From NCBI RefSeq assembly GCF_900108095.1, contig NZ_FNWL01000001.1, positions 1,426,001-1,490,000 on the forward strand: a stretch of DNA of 64,000 nt, written 5' to 3'. Numbering within the stretch: position 1 is the first letter of the stretch; each line of letters opens with the position of its first letter. Source of the DNA: Natronorubrum sediminis (lineage in GTDB: Archaea > Halobacteriota > Halobacteria > Halobacteriales > Natrialbaceae). Made by a program: the position numbers and the translations under genes. Shown piece by piece: positions 51,739 through 60,979 of this stretch. Below the pieces are notes generated by a model that searched no databases, was not told where the DNA came from, and worked only from the letters and a program-made list of their open reading frames with translations.

Positions 51739-52518
51739 TCAGTACTCGCGGTCGAACGCCGGTTCTCGCCCCTCGCCGAAGGCCGCGATCGCTTCGTGGT
51801 GTTCGGCGTCGTTCACGCACTCCCACTGGTACTCGATCGCCCGCTCGCAGTAGTCCTCGAACGTCTGCTCTGAATCGACGAGTTCGTTCGTCCGCCGAAC
51901 GGCGTGTGCCGGCAGCGAGAGGACGTCTGCCGCGAGGTCGAGGGCCGCCTCGAGTGGCTCGTCGGCTTCCTCGACGGCGAGGCCGAGGTCGACGGCGTCG
52001 TCGGGTTCGATATCCTTGCCGGTGAGGAGGTACTCTTTGGCCTTCGACTCGCCGATGAGTCGCGGAAGCAACCACGCGCCGCCGTCGCCGGGCACCAGGC
52101 CGACGCGGACGAATCCCTCGCGCAAGATCGCGTTAGGGCCAACGACGCGCATGTCACACGCCAGCGCGAAGTCACAGCCGGCACCGATGGCCGGCCCGCC
52201 GACGGCGGCGATGGAGGGTTTTTCCATCGCTCGAAGCTGACGGACGACGTTCTGGACGCCCCAGAGGTAGCCCGCGTAGTCTTCCTTGGACATCTCCTCG
52301 TGCCAGTCGGGCATCTCCGTGATGTCGGCACCGGCACAGAAGCCGTCTCCGGCCCCGGTCAGGACGACCACGTAAACGCGCTCGTCCTCGTTCGCGACGC
52401 GGATGGCGTCGTTGAGTTCCGCGATCGTCTGCTCGCGAAACGCGTCGAGTACGTCCGGTCGGTCGATCGTGATCGTGGCGATTCCGTCGTCGGTCTCGTA
52501 TCGAATGTCGTCGTACAT
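51739..52518 (-). CDS. Crotonase-family protein (PaaG-like isomerase subgroup)
   Basis: A 259-residue crotonase. The acyl-CoA loop is GFCAGADITEM (residues 59-69). GGPAIGAGCDFALACDMRV has Asp where hydratases have the first Glu. EGFVRVGLVPGDGGAWLLPRLIG lacks the second hydratase Glu and matches the PaaG-like isomerase pattern. It probably shifts a double bond in, or rearranges, an acyl-CoA, not simply hydrates it. It converges with the acyl-CoA dehydrogenase, 34 bp apart, and lies downstream of an enolase-superfamily gene on the same strand. Confidence 0.88.
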   Translation of the reverse strand: MYDDIRYETDDGIATITIDRPDVLDAFREQTIAELNDAIRVANEDERVYVVVLTGAGDGFCAGADITEMPDWHEEMSKEDYAGYLWGVQNVVRQLRAMEKPSIAAVGGPAIGAGCDFALACDMRVVGPNAILREGFVRVGLVPGDGGAWLLPRLIGESKAKEYLLTGKDIEPDDAVDLGLAVEEADEPLEAALDLAADVLSLPAHAVRRTNELVDSEQTFEDYCERAIEYQWECVNDAEHHEAIAAFGEGREPAFDREY

Positions 52519-52569
52519 GGGAAGTTGGAACGTGATAGCGTACTATTGTGATTTTTCGTCGGTCGTGCG

Positions 52570-53736
52570 TTACTCGTACGTTCGGCGGCCGATTTCGCGC
52601 TCGAGGATGTCGTCCCAGTCGTACTCGACGCCGAGACCGTGGCCCTCGGGAACCTGCACGCAGCCGTCCTCGTCGACACAATCGAGCATGTCGGAGTACT
52701 CGCCCTCGTAGACTGGTGGTTGCGTATTCGGACAGTTCGGGTGGACGAGCGCGACTTCGTAGTAGTTGCTGTTGCGCGTGGCCGCGAGACACTGTCGCTG
52801 GGCCGGCCCCGGCGCGTGGTACTCCACGTCGAGGCCGAAGCCCTCGGCGACGTGGGCGATTTTCATCGCGCCCGTGATGCCGCCGTCGTACTCGGGATCC
52901 GCGCGAACGAAGTCCGTCGCGTCGGCCGCGATGAAATCGGCGTGAGGCTCGAGGCCGCGGACGTGCTCGGTCTGCAAGAGCGGTGTCTCGAGTGACTCTC
53001 GAAGCTTTCGGTGGGCGTGGTGTGAGACGCCGCCGTCGCGGTAGGGGTCTTCGTACCAGAGGAAGCCAGCGTCGTCACAGGCCTTGCCGATCTCGAGCGC
53101 GTCGGCGTACGTGTTCGGGTTGCACGCCGGATCGATCATCAGGTCCATCTCGTCGCCGACGCGGCGACCGACCTCGCGGACGGTCTCGGCCGACTCCTCG
53201 GCGTCGGTCCAGTCGCCGCCCCAGTCGTGGATTTTGAACCCCTGATATCCCATCTCGAGGCAGTCTTCGGCGAAGTCGGCGTACGCCTCGGGGGAGTCGA
53301 GTCCGCCGTTTCGATCACCTTGGTACGTCGACGCGTAGGCGGGGAACTCGGTCCGGTAGGTGCCGATGAGTTCGTGAATCGGGGCGTCGTGGTACTTGCC
53401 GGCGAAGTCCCACAGTGCGATGTCGAGCGGGCCCATCCCCATCCAGTCGTACTTCCTGAGCGCGCGTTTGAACGCCGACCAGTGGCGCTCGCGCTCGAGG
53501 GGGTTCTTCCCGATTAGGTAGTCCGCGACCATGTTGATCTGGGCCGCGGCGGGCGAGTTGCCGCCGACGTACTCGCCCGTGATCCCCTCGTCGGTGTGAA
53601 TCCGGAGCGCGAAGAGCTTTCGTTCGGTGGTCGTTCCGGGTTCGTAGACGATACTGAATCCGTTCGGCGCGTAGCCGACGTCCGGTAAGTCGTAGCCGAA
53701 CTCGACGGATTCGATCTTCGTGATAGTCGGTGCCAT
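52570..53736 (-). CDS. Enolase-superfamily protein (mandelate racemase/muconate cyclase family) 1
   Basis: A 388-residue protein with the enolase capping domain and modified TIM barrel. The KxH element is GFKIHDWGG; metal ligands are Asp in MIDPACN, Glu in LWYEDPY and Glu in QTEHVRG. A later His is in VEYHAPGPAQ. This set suits an acid-sugar dehydratase. The sequence is only loosely like known sugar-acid dehydratases, so the substrate is unknown. Start at 53736 (MAPTITKIESVEF) is natural. It follows the second enolase-superfamily gene by 117 bp and probably shares its transcript. Confidence 0.9.
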   Translation of the reverse strand: MAPTITKIESVEFGYDLPDVGYAPNGFSIVYEPGTTTERKLFALRIHTDEGITGEYVGGNSPAAAQINMVADYLIGKNPLERERHWSAFKRALRKYDWMGMGPLDIALWDFAGKYHDAPIHELIGTYRTEFPAYASTYQGDRNGGLDSPEAYADFAEDCLEMGYQGFKIHDWGGDWTDAEESAETVREVGRRVGDEMDLMIDPACNPNTYADALEIGKACDDAGFLWYEDPYRDGGVSHHAHRKLRESLETPLLQTEHVRGLEPHADFIAADATDFVRADPEYDGGITGAMKIAHVAEGFGLDVEYHAPGPAQRQCLAATRNSNYYEVALVHPNCPNTQPPVYEGEYSDMLDCVDEDGCVQVPEGHGLGVEYDWDDILEREIGRRTYE

Positions 53737-53853
53737 CTACCCGTCCATTGACGACTGTTACCAAATCGCTTTCCCTCTCGGAAATCGGTGGCGGCCCGTG
53801 CGCCGGTCGGTCGAACGCGACAACGAGTTGCACCCGAACAGCGTCGGACCGAC

Positions 53854-55080
53854 TCACTCGTCGCTCGAGTGGACGACCGTTCGTTCCTCGACGGTCGATT
53901 CGTCGACGACGATGCCGAGTCCGGGTCGGTCGTCCAGCGAGAGCGTGCCGTCCTCGGGAACCGGCGGGTCCTCGAGGAAGAACTGGAAGCCCTCGTTCCA
54001 CTTCACGAGGTACTCGAGCATCGGCGAAACGGTCGGCGACTGGGCAGCGGTGAGGTGCAGGTTGGCCGAGACCGAGTGGCCGTGAGGGATCACGGGAACG
54101 TCGTGAACCGAGGCGAGGGTACAGATTCGCTGGAGTTCCGTGATACCGCCCGCCCAGCACGTATCGGCCTGAATCACGTCCAGCGCGTCACGTTGGAGTA
54201 ACTGGTGGATTCCCCATCGCGTGTACTCGTGTTCGCCGCCGGCGATCGGAATCGGCGACGTCGCTCGCAGGTCGGCCAGTTGGTCGAGTTTGTCCGGGTG
54301 GACGGGTTCCTCGATCCAGCGCGGGTCGTACGCCTCGAGTTTCCGGATCGCCCGCTCGGCGTACGGTCGATCCCAGCTCATCCAGCAGTCGAACATGAGG
54401 TCGTAGCCCTCGCCGACGGCGTCTCGAGCGGTCTCTGCGAGTTCGACGTTTCGCTGGAGCCCCTCGGTTCCCGAGCCGGGGCCGTGGCGGAAGAACCACT
54501 TCTGGGCGCGATAGCCCGCCTCCTTCATCTCTTGCGCCCGCTCTCGGACGTCCTCCGGCTCGACGGAGTAGCCGAGCATCGAGGCGTACGCCGGGATCTC
54601 CGTTCGAGTCGGCCCGCCGAGCAGTCGGTACACCGGCTCGTCGTAGTACTTGCCCTTCAGATCCCACAGCGCGCAGTCGATCACGCTGATGGCTTTCATC
54701 GTCTTCCCCCGTCGACCGTGAACCTCGTGGCGGTACATGAGGTCCCAGAGTTTCGCCGTCGCCAGCGCGTCCCGTCCGAGGAGAAATTCGGCGATCGGGG
54801 CGACGAGACCAGCCCACTCGCGGTCGATCGGCCCCGCGACGCCCTCGAGGCCCTCGTCCGTCCGAAGGACGAGATACGTCTGCGTGATCCGAATCTCCTC
54901 GTCGGTGACGTACGGCGTCATCACGTCGTCCGACCCCATCAGATACTCCGCACCGACCGTTCGGAACTCCTCGTAGACGTCGAGGGGAATCGCCAGGCGC
55001 TCCTCGTAGAACGACTGCGGATCGTCATACCCCTCGAGCGTCCCCGTGAGTTCGACGCACTCGTAGCCAGTTATTTTCAT
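53854..55080 (-). CDS. Enolase-superfamily protein (rhamnonate-dehydratase-like) 2
   Basis: A 408-residue enolase-superfamily protein. Start ATG 55080 gives MKITGYECVELTG, the standard first strand. The barrel has YRAQKWFFRHGPG (the K-x-F-F-R style of rhamnonate-type dehydratases), metal ligands in FDCWMSWD, WIEEPVHP and GGEHEYTRW, and a catalytic-type His in IPHGHSVSANLHL. It should dehydrate an acid sugar to a 2-keto-3-deoxy acid. It is divergent from the LLM oxidoreductase at 55285. The pair with the gene at 52570 suggests parallel routes for different epimers. Confidence 0.9.
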   Translation of the reverse strand: MKITGYECVELTGTLEGYDDPQSFYEERLAIPLDVYEEFRTVGAEYLMGSDDVMTPYVTDEEIRITQTYLVLRTDEGLEGVAGPIDREWAGLVAPIAEFLLGRDALATAKLWDLMYRHEVHGRRGKTMKAISVIDCALWDLKGKYYDEPVYRLLGGPTRTEIPAYASMLGYSVEPEDVRERAQEMKEAGYRAQKWFFRHGPGSGTEGLQRNVELAETARDAVGEGYDLMFDCWMSWDRPYAERAIRKLEAYDPRWIEEPVHPDKLDQLADLRATSPIPIAGGEHEYTRWGIHQLLQRDALDVIQADTCWAGGITELQRICTLASVHDVPVIPHGHSVSANLHLTAAQSPTVSPMLEYLVKWNEGFQFFLEDPPVPEDGTLSLDDRPGLGIVVDESTVEERTVVHSSDE

Positions 55081-55284
55081 TGCGTCACCCCCCGTTCGAC
55101 CCGGGTACCGCCGCTCGAGCACGTGATCGATCGGCCGCGTTCGTGTGCCGTGTTCTGTCGTGCCATACTCTCGAGTCGGCGAACGAACAAAAAGCCGTTG
55201 TGGTGCACACGGCCCGCTTCGGGGCGCAAATGGCCCGCGAAAAGCGGGGCAACAGTTACGGTTACACCGCGAAAACTGAGAGGT

Positions 55285-56259
55285 ATGGTATCACACGGCT
55301 ACGTACTGCCGACGCGCGGAATCGTTCTCTCGGCCGACGACGGACTCGAGCAAGCCGCACGCGCCGATTCGGAGGTCGTCGAACTCGCCCAACGAGCGGA
55401 GGGACTCGGCCTCGACGCGGTCTGGGCCGGCGACAGCGTCCTCGCGAAGCCCCGACTCGAGCCGCTATCGGCGCTGAGCGCGATCGCCGGCGCGACGGAC
55501 GCCGTCACGCTCGGCACGGCCGTCTACCTGCCACAGCTTCGCCATCCCGTCCACGTCGCCCACCAGGCGGCGACCGTCGATCTCATGAGCGGCGGCCGCC
55601 TCGCGCTCGGAATCGGCGTCGGCGTCGGCTCGAGCGTCGTCGAGGAACACGAGCAGTTGGACGTGCCCTACGGCCGACGCGGCGCGCTCCTCGACGAGGG
55701 CCTCGAGATCGCGACGGGCCTGTGGGAGGACGAACCCGTTACCGTCGACGGGGAGTTCTTCGACCTCGAGGACGCCGACATCGGACTCAGACCCTGTGGC
55801 AGCCCGCCGCCGCTGTACATCGCCTCCGCGACGTTCGACCCGCGAGACGGCTTCCCGCGACCGATTCGCGAGCGCATCGAGAACCACGGCGGCGGCTGGC
55901 TCCCGATTGGCATGACCCCCGAGATGTACGAATCCGGGCTCGAGCGCGCCCGCGAAATCGTCGACGACGCGGGACGGAACCCTGCCCTGTTCGACGCGGC
56001 CTACTACCACGACGTCGTGATCGCCGAGACCGAAGCCGCGGCCATCGAGGAGGCCAGAGACTTCCTCGAGCGATACTATCCGGCGAAAGCCCCCTTCAGC
56101 GACGACGAGATCCGCGCTCGCGGCGCGTTCGGCCCGCCGTCGGTCGTCGCCGAGCACCTCGAGCGATACGCCGACGCCGGCGTCGAATCCTTCGTCACCC
56201 GATTCGCGGCGAGCGACCAGCGCGAGCAGCTTCGACGCTACGCCGATATCGTTGGCTGA
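55285..56259 (+). CDS. LLM-class flavin (F420-type) oxidoreductase
   Basis: A 324-residue luciferase-like monooxygenase-family protein with the TIM-barrel order of the family: ELAQRAEGLGLDAVWAGDS, then VTLGTAVYLPQLRHPVHVA and LMSGGRLALGIGVG. The GRRGALLDEGLEIA helix follows. Haloarchaea have F420, and many of their LLM proteins use it; FMN cannot be excluded. It probably oxidises or reduces a small aldehyde, alcohol or acid. ATG 55285 is chosen within a much longer open frame that upstream is only the antisense of the neighbouring gene. Confidence 0.86.
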   Translation: MVSHGYVLPTRGIVLSADDGLEQAARADSEVVELAQRAEGLGLDAVWAGDSVLAKPRLEPLSALSAIAGATDAVTLGTAVYLPQLRHPVHVAHQAATVDLMSGGRLALGIGVGVGSSVVEEHEQLDVPYGRRGALLDEGLEIATGLWEDEPVTVDGEFFDLEDADIGLRPCGSPPPLYIASATFDPRDGFPRPIRERIENHGGGWLPIGMTPEMYESGLERAREIVDDAGRNPALFDAAYYHDVVIAETEAAAIEEARDFLERYYPAKAPFSDDEIRARGAFGPPSVVAEHLERYADAGVESFVTRFAASDQREQLRRYADIVG

Positions 56260-56302
56260 TCGGGTCGAAGTGAATCGCACGCAGCGCCCCTCACTCGAGC
56301 GA

Positions 56303-56737
56303 TTACGACAGATCGTAGACGAACGAGTAACAGTACTTCTCGTAGCCCATTCGCTCGGTGTAGAATCGGTGTGCGTCCTCTCGCCAGCGGCCGGACTCGA
56401 GTTCGACCGCCTCACAGCCCCGTTCGTCGGCCCACTCGTGGACGTGCTCGAGGAGGCGTTCGCCGTGGCCCTTCGATCGCTCCGCTTCGGTCGTGACGAG
56501 GTCATAGACGTAGGCGTGACGACCCAGGTAGAAGTTAGTCGAGACGGTGACGCCAGCCACGGCGACGGGCTGATCGTCGTCGTAGACCGCGAACAGCCGG
56601 TATCCCTCCTCGGCCATCTGCTCGTACAGTTCGAGGTACCGCGTCTCGTCTAAGTGATCTCGGAGTTCGGCGACGATCGGAAACACCTCGCGAACGTCGT
56701 CGATTGTCGTGAGTTTGCGAACGGTTGCGCTCGACAT
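56303..56737 (-). CDS. GNAT-family N-acetyltransferase
   Basis: A 144-residue GNAT domain. The acetyl-CoA pyrophosphate loop is RSKGHGERL near residues 88-96 (R-x-x-G-x-G). The strand before it (AYVYDLVTTEAE) and the C-terminal helix with FYTERMGYEKYCYSF are family-typical. It transfers an acetyl group to an unknown amine. It converges with the LLM oxidoreductase gene, 43 bp apart. Confidence 0.88.
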   Translation of the reverse strand: MSSATVRKLTTIDDVREVFPIVAELRDHLDETRYLELYEQMAEEGYRLFAVYDDDQPVAVAGVTVSTNFYLGRHAYVYDLVTTEAERSKGHGERLLEHVHEWADERGCEAVELESGRWREDAHRFYTERMGYEKYCYSFVYDLS

Positions 56738-56824
56738 GAGATACCGTGAGCGGCGACGTTACTTAGCTACACGGACAACGCCGTCGTTCAGCGTCGGTCC
56801 TCGCCGGTGAGCGCAAGCGGAGCG

Positions 56825-57829
56825 CTACGGCAGTCGACCCGTGAGCGCCTCGCTCGCCGGTGCGAAGTCGATCGTCGAGCCGAGGTCGGCCTCGAGCGCG
56901 CGCTGGTAGAGCATGTTCGCCGCCGCGGCCGTCTCGATGCCCGTCCCGCCGCTGTCGAAAACGGTGATCTCGTCGTCGCTCGTTCGGCCGGCAGCGCTTC
57001 CGGCGACCACCTCACCCAGATCCGCGTGGACGTGGTCCTCGTCGATCACGCCATCCTCGAGCGCCGCGAGGAACGCGCCCGCGTCGAACGTCGCGCGCTC
57101 GCGGAGGTCCGGCACGTACGTCGCCCGCTCGATGGTCGTCGTATCGATTTCGTGGCTGCCCTCCTGATACTGGCCCATCGCCGTCACGTGCGTGCCGGGC
57201 TCGAGGTCCTCGCCGTCGAAGACGGGGTCACTCGACTTCGTCGCCGTGATGAGGACGTCCGCGCCCTCGAGTGCCGCCGCGCTCGAGTCGACCGCTCGAA
57301 CGTCGGCGGCGAGTTGCTCGTCGAACTCGCTCGCGAACGCCTCACGGTTCTCGGGGGTCGGCGAGAAGACGCGAACGTCCTCGAAGTCGCGGACCGTCGC
57401 GGTGGCGTGGACCTGCCCGCGAGCCTGCGAGCCGCTGCCGATGACGGCCAGCGTCGTCGCGTCGTCTCGAGCGAGTTCGTCGACGGCCACCGCGCCGGCG
57501 GCCCCGGTCTTGAACGGATTCATGCTCGCCCCGTCGAGGACGGCCAGCGGTTCGCCGCTCTCGGCGTCGAACAGCGGCGTCATGAACCACGCGTTGCCGG
57601 CACCGAAGCCGGAGGTGTACATGTAGCCCCCGACGACGCCCGTCTCGGGGAGCAACGCAGCGTAGCTGGTGAACATCCCGTCCGGATCCGAGCGGAAGAA
57701 CTTCTGGCGCGGGTATGCCGGTGCACCCTCGCCGACCTGTCGATAGCCCTCTCTCACGGCGTCGACGTACTCCGCCGGCGTCGCGAGTCCCTCGAGTTCG
57801 TCGCTGGTCAGAAACAGCGTGTCTGTCAT
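56825..57829 (-). CDS. Ornithine cyclodeaminase / alanine dehydrogenase / mu-crystallin family protein
   Basis: A 334-residue NAD(P)-dependent protein. The N-terminal part has QKFFRSDPDGMFTSYAALLP; the catalytic-site Lys is in NPFKTGAAGAVAVD; the Rossmann loop is LAVIGSGSQARGQV; and the EGADVLITATKSSDPVF element follows. Relatives are archaeal alanine dehydrogenase, ornithine cyclodeaminase and ketimine reductase. ATG 57829 is chosen because the longer frame overlaps the neighbouring gene. It could aminate a keto acid made by the local aldolase, but the substrate is unknown. Confidence 0.88.
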   Translation of the reverse strand: MTDTLFLTSDELEGLATPAEYVDAVREGYRQVGEGAPAYPRQKFFRSDPDGMFTSYAALLPETGVVGGYMYTSGFGAGNAWFMTPLFDAESGEPLAVLDGASMNPFKTGAAGAVAVDELARDDATTLAVIGSGSQARGQVHATATVRDFEDVRVFSPTPENREAFASEFDEQLAADVRAVDSSAAALEGADVLITATKSSDPVFDGEDLEPGTHVTAMGQYQEGSHEIDTTTIERATYVPDLRERATFDAGAFLAALEDGVIDEDHVHADLGEVVAGSAAGRTSDDEITVFDSGGTGIETAAAANMLYQRALEADLGSTIDFAPASEALTGRLP

Positions 57830-57915
57830 ACGCTGACACTCACACTCGAGGGAGAAAAAGCGTGCCGATACGGTGGGCCGGTAGTCGAACGGAGAGAAGC
57901 GCCGAGACCTACAGG

Positions 57916-59148
57916 CTACGTCTTTCGGTGTTCCTCGACGACGTCCCAGTCCAGTTCGATGCCCAGTCCGGGCGTGTCCGGCACCGTAATGCGGCCGTCC
58001 TGAATCAACGGCTCGTCGGAGTCGACCAGGTCGTCCCACCACGGCACGTCCCGCGCGTGGTACTCGAGGGCGAGGAAGTTCGGCACGGTCGCGCCGACGT
58101 GGACGCCGGCCATCGTCGCGACGGGGCTGCCGACGTTGTGGGGCGTCAGCGTCATGTAGTACGTGTCGGCGAGTTCACCGATCTTCTTCGTCTCCGCGAT
58201 ACCGCCCGTTTTCGGGATGTCCGGCGCGACGAACGACACCGCCTGCTGTTCGACGAGATCCTGGAAGCCGTGTCGGCCGTAGCAGTTCTCACCGGTGAGC
58301 AGCGCCTGACTCACGTTGCGGTTCAACTGGGCCATCGCGTCCTCGTTCTCCGGCGGGAGCGGGTCTTCGATCCACGCGAGGTCGTAGGGCTCGAGCGCCT
58401 GGCACAGCTTCTCGGCCGCCTCGACGCTGAAGTTCCAGTGGAGGTCGACCGCGACCTCGGCTTCGTCGCCGACTTCGTCGGTGACCGCCTCGACGAGCGC
58501 TCGCTTGTGTTCGATCTCGGGACCGTCGAAGTGGCGTGCGAGCGTGTCTATCTCCCGGCCGGAGGGCACGTCGAGGTCGAACTTGACGATCTCGAACCCG
58601 TCGTCGACCGCGGACCGCGCAGCCTTCGCGTAGGCGGCGGCCTCGTAGGCCTCCGTCGGCTGTTCGTCCAACGCTGCCTCGACCATCCCCTCGCCCGCGT
58701 GGCAGTCCGCGTACAGTCGAACTTCCTCGCGCATCTTGCCGCCCAGTAGCTGGTAGACGGGTTGCTCGAGGATCTTACCGGCGGCGTCCCACAGCGCGAG
58801 TTCGACGCCGCTGATGGCGATAGTTCCCATTCCCTGCTGGGAACCCCGCCCCGAGAGGCTCTCGCGCATGAGGTGGTAGAGTCGTTCGACGTCGAGGGGG
58901 TTCTCGCCGCTCAAGACGGGCTGTAAGTAGTCCGTGATCACCTCGTGGACGCCGGGAGAGGGGTAGGCTTCGCCGATGCCCGTCACGCCGGCGTCGGTCT
59001 CGAGCGTGACGATCGTCCAGGGGAAGTTGCCGTCGACGACGACGGTCGAGACGTCGGTAATTTCGGGTGTCCCCGTGTTCCGTTCGGGCGTCTGGTCGAA
59101 ATCTGGCCACATAGTCGTCGCCAACCGGGCCGCGAAATCAGAGTACAT
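57916..59148 (-). CDS. Enolase-superfamily protein (galactonate/gluconate-dehydratase-like) 3
   Basis: A 410-residue enolase-superfamily protein. EIVKFDLDVPSG has a KxD element. The metal and acid residues are in AVDLHWNFS (an Asp-x-His pair as in galactonate dehydratases), LAWIEDPLPPEN and LLTGENCYG. The catalytic-type His is in TPHNVGSPVA. Three in-frame ATGs are close (59163, 59148, 59112); the middle one is a compromise. An N-terminal extension of about 27 residues precedes the first family strand (ITDVSTVVVDG). It is co-directional with the GlcD-type gene (63 bp downstream of it), suggesting one acid-catabolic operon. Confidence 0.9.
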   Translation of the reverse strand: MYSDFAARLATTMWPDFDQTPERNTGTPEITDVSTVVVDGNFPWTIVTLETDAGVTGIGEAYPSPGVHEVITDYLQPVLSGENPLDVERLYHLMRESLSGRGSQQGMGTIAISGVELALWDAAGKILEQPVYQLLGGKMREEVRLYADCHAGEGMVEAALDEQPTEAYEAAAYAKAARSAVDDGFEIVKFDLDVPSGREIDTLARHFDGPEIEHKRALVEAVTDEVGDEAEVAVDLHWNFSVEAAEKLCQALEPYDLAWIEDPLPPENEDAMAQLNRNVSQALLTGENCYGRHGFQDLVEQQAVSFVAPDIPKTGGIAETKKIGELADTYYMTLTPHNVGSPVATMAGVHVGATVPNFLALEYHARDVPWWDDLVDSDEPLIQDGRITVPDTPGLGIELDWDVVEEHRKT

Positions 59149-59211
59149 GGTACCGTGGCACATTTTACAAGCGTTGGCATTACTCTTGTGGGAACTGGTG
59201 CCACAGTCGTG

Positions 59212-60615
59212 TTATTCCGACGACGGCTCCGGGATGACCTTCTCGGGATTCAAGATCCCCTTCGGATCGAGCGTGTCCTTGATCGAGCGCATGAGGTCGA
59301 GTGCGACGCCGTGTTCTTCGGCCATGAACTTTCGTTTCCCGATGCCGACGCCGTGTTCGCCCGTCGCGCTGCCGCCTAACTCGAGGGCCTTCGAGACGAC
59401 GCGTTCGTTCAATTCGTGGGCTCGAGCGACCATCTCCTCGTCGTCGGGGTCGACCAGCGGCGTGTAGTGGAGGTTGCCGTCGCCCGCGTGGCCGACACAG
59501 GAGACGGTCAGATCGAGGTCCTCGCCCGCGTCGGAGACCTCCTGGACGATGTCCGGGTAGTTCGAGATGGGGACGACGACGTCGCCCACGAGCGCGACCT
59601 CCCACTCCTCGCGGTAGGACGTCGTCGCCCAGTACTTGTCGCGACGCGCCTGCCAGATGTCGTCGATGTTCTCCTCGGCCGCGGCCGTCCACGACTCCAT
59701 GCCGTGATCTTCACAGATGAGTTTCGCGAACGCGAGATCCTCCTCGATGCCGTCGTTGTTCGCGTGGAGTTCGATCAGCAGCGTCGGTTGCTCCTCGAAC
59801 TCGAGGTCGTCGTGGTAGGCGTTGAGCATCCGTATCGACATCCGATCCATGAACTCGATCGCGCCGGGGACGAGCGCCGAACCGATCGCGTCCGAAACGG
59901 CTCGAGAGGCGTCCTCTCGCGACGGGAACGTCACGAGCGCCGCCCGCCGGTGTTCGGGCACGCCGACCAGGCCGACGGTCACCTCGGTGACGACCCCCAG
60001 CGTCCCCTCGCTCCCGATAATGAGGTCCTTCAGGCTGTAGCCCGCCGAGGTCTTCACCACGTCGCGCCCGCACTCGACGATCCTCCCGTCGGCGGTCACG
60101 ACCTCGAGTCGGCGGACGTGATTTCGGGTCTCGCCGTAGCGAACCGCGTTGAAACCGCTCGCGTTCGTCGCGACCATCCCCCCGAGCGTGGCGATGTCGC
60201 CGCTCGAGATGCCGGGAGCGAACCGGAGGCCGTGCTGGGCGAGGTGCTCGTTCAGGTCGTCGTAGACCACGCCCGCGCCGACGGTCGCGTGGAGGTCGTC
60301 CGGCGAGACGCTGATCTGCTCGAGGTCCGCAGTGGTGAGAACGATCCCGCCCGAAGCGGGGATAGCGTTACCCTCGAGACCGGAGCCACCGGACCACGGT
60401 GTCACCGGAATCTCGCGGTCGTTCGCCGCCGAGAGTACCGCGGCGACCTCCTCGGTCGAGGCCGGCCAGACGACGGCGTCGGGCAGACGACCCGCGTGCG
60501 GACTCGCGTCTACGGCGTACTGTTCGCGAACGGAGGGCTCGTCAGCCACCCGTCCGTCATCGATTACGTCCTCGAGAAACCCGCACTCGTATTCCGCGTC
60601 AGTCTGCGTTCCCAT
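59212..60615 (-). CDS. FAD-binding lactate/glycolate dehydrogenase (GlcD/DLD type)
   Basis: A 467-residue PCMH-type flavoprotein. The FAD-binding half has TPWSGGSGLEGNAIPASGG (about residues 72-90), then GLRFAPGISSGDIATLGGM and IIGSEGTLGVVTEVT. The C-terminal FAD-linked oxidase half has CVGHAGDGNLHY and ATGEHGVGIGKRKFM. It probably oxidises D-lactate, glycolate or a related 2-hydroxy acid and passes electrons to the respiratory chain. ATG 60615 gives a normal N-terminus; the frame upstream lacks family likeness. The electron partner is not encoded beside it; the LUD iron-sulfur protein at 26629 is 30 kb away. Confidence 0.92.
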   Translation of the reverse strand: MGTQTDAEYECGFLEDVIDDGRVADEPSVREQYAVDASPHAGRLPDAVVWPASTEEVAAVLSAANDREIPVTPWSGGSGLEGNAIPASGGIVLTTADLEQISVSPDDLHATVGAGVVYDDLNEHLAQHGLRFAPGISSGDIATLGGMVATNASGFNAVRYGETRNHVRRLEVVTADGRIVECGRDVVKTSAGYSLKDLIIGSEGTLGVVTEVTVGLVGVPEHRRAALVTFPSREDASRAVSDAIGSALVPGAIEFMDRMSIRMLNAYHDDLEFEEQPTLLIELHANNDGIEEDLAFAKLICEDHGMESWTAAAEENIDDIWQARRDKYWATTSYREEWEVALVGDVVVPISNYPDIVQEVSDAGEDLDLTVSCVGHAGDGNLHYTPLVDPDDEEMVARAHELNERVVSKALELGGSATGEHGVGIGKRKFMAEEHGVALDLMRSIKDTLDPKGILNPEKVIPEPSSE

Positions 60616-60799
60616 TGGTTCGTCATGACACGCCAATGTCCGTATATGTGCCGGTCCGCGGAGCCACCGTCTGCATATGCACCCAGCAGGGAACCAGAAC
60701 GAGGAGTCCAATCCGAACAGTCGCGAACGCGCTAACGGAACGACGGCCGATACTGAGCCGACCCAAACGTATTCATGGCTCTCATTCGTTGTGAGAGCT

Positions 60800-60976
60800 A
60801 TGACGTGTCCACACCTTTCCTACCGCACGACGGACGGCGACCGCGAGTTCGAGACCGAACGAGCCTACTGCGGCGTTATCGAGGAGTTCGTCAGCCCGAT
60901 GCGAGCGGACGTCTGTAACGACCGCCACGAGTTGGCTCACGATCGCGACTGTGAACACTATCGTACCGCCGAGTAA
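60800..60976 (+). CDS. Small Cys/His-rich protein (58 residues)
   Basis: A 58-residue soluble protein beginning [18 protein letters not shown]. It has Cys 3, 23, 41 and 52 with nearby His residues ([11 protein letters not shown]), a spacing that could bind one zinc. The start at 60800 is preferred within a longer frame because that extension is hydrophilic and non-conserved in style. Small CxxH-type proteins with this opening appear to be widespread in haloarchaea from memory, without known function. It converges with the BKACE gene, 3 bp apart. Confidence 0.65.
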   Translation: MTCPHLSYRTTDGDREFETERAYCGVIEEFVSPMRADVCNDRHELAHDRDCEHYRTAE

Positions 60977-60979
60977 CGC

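Noticed and set aside
54205-55284. Long N-terminal extension of the LLM oxidoreductase frame
   Set aside because: It runs antisense through an enolase-superfamily gene; the protein family starts at 55285.
59416-60735. 439-codon open frame on the plus strand
   Set aside because: Antisense to the GlcD-type dehydrogenase; low-complexity Arg/Asp/Val composition.
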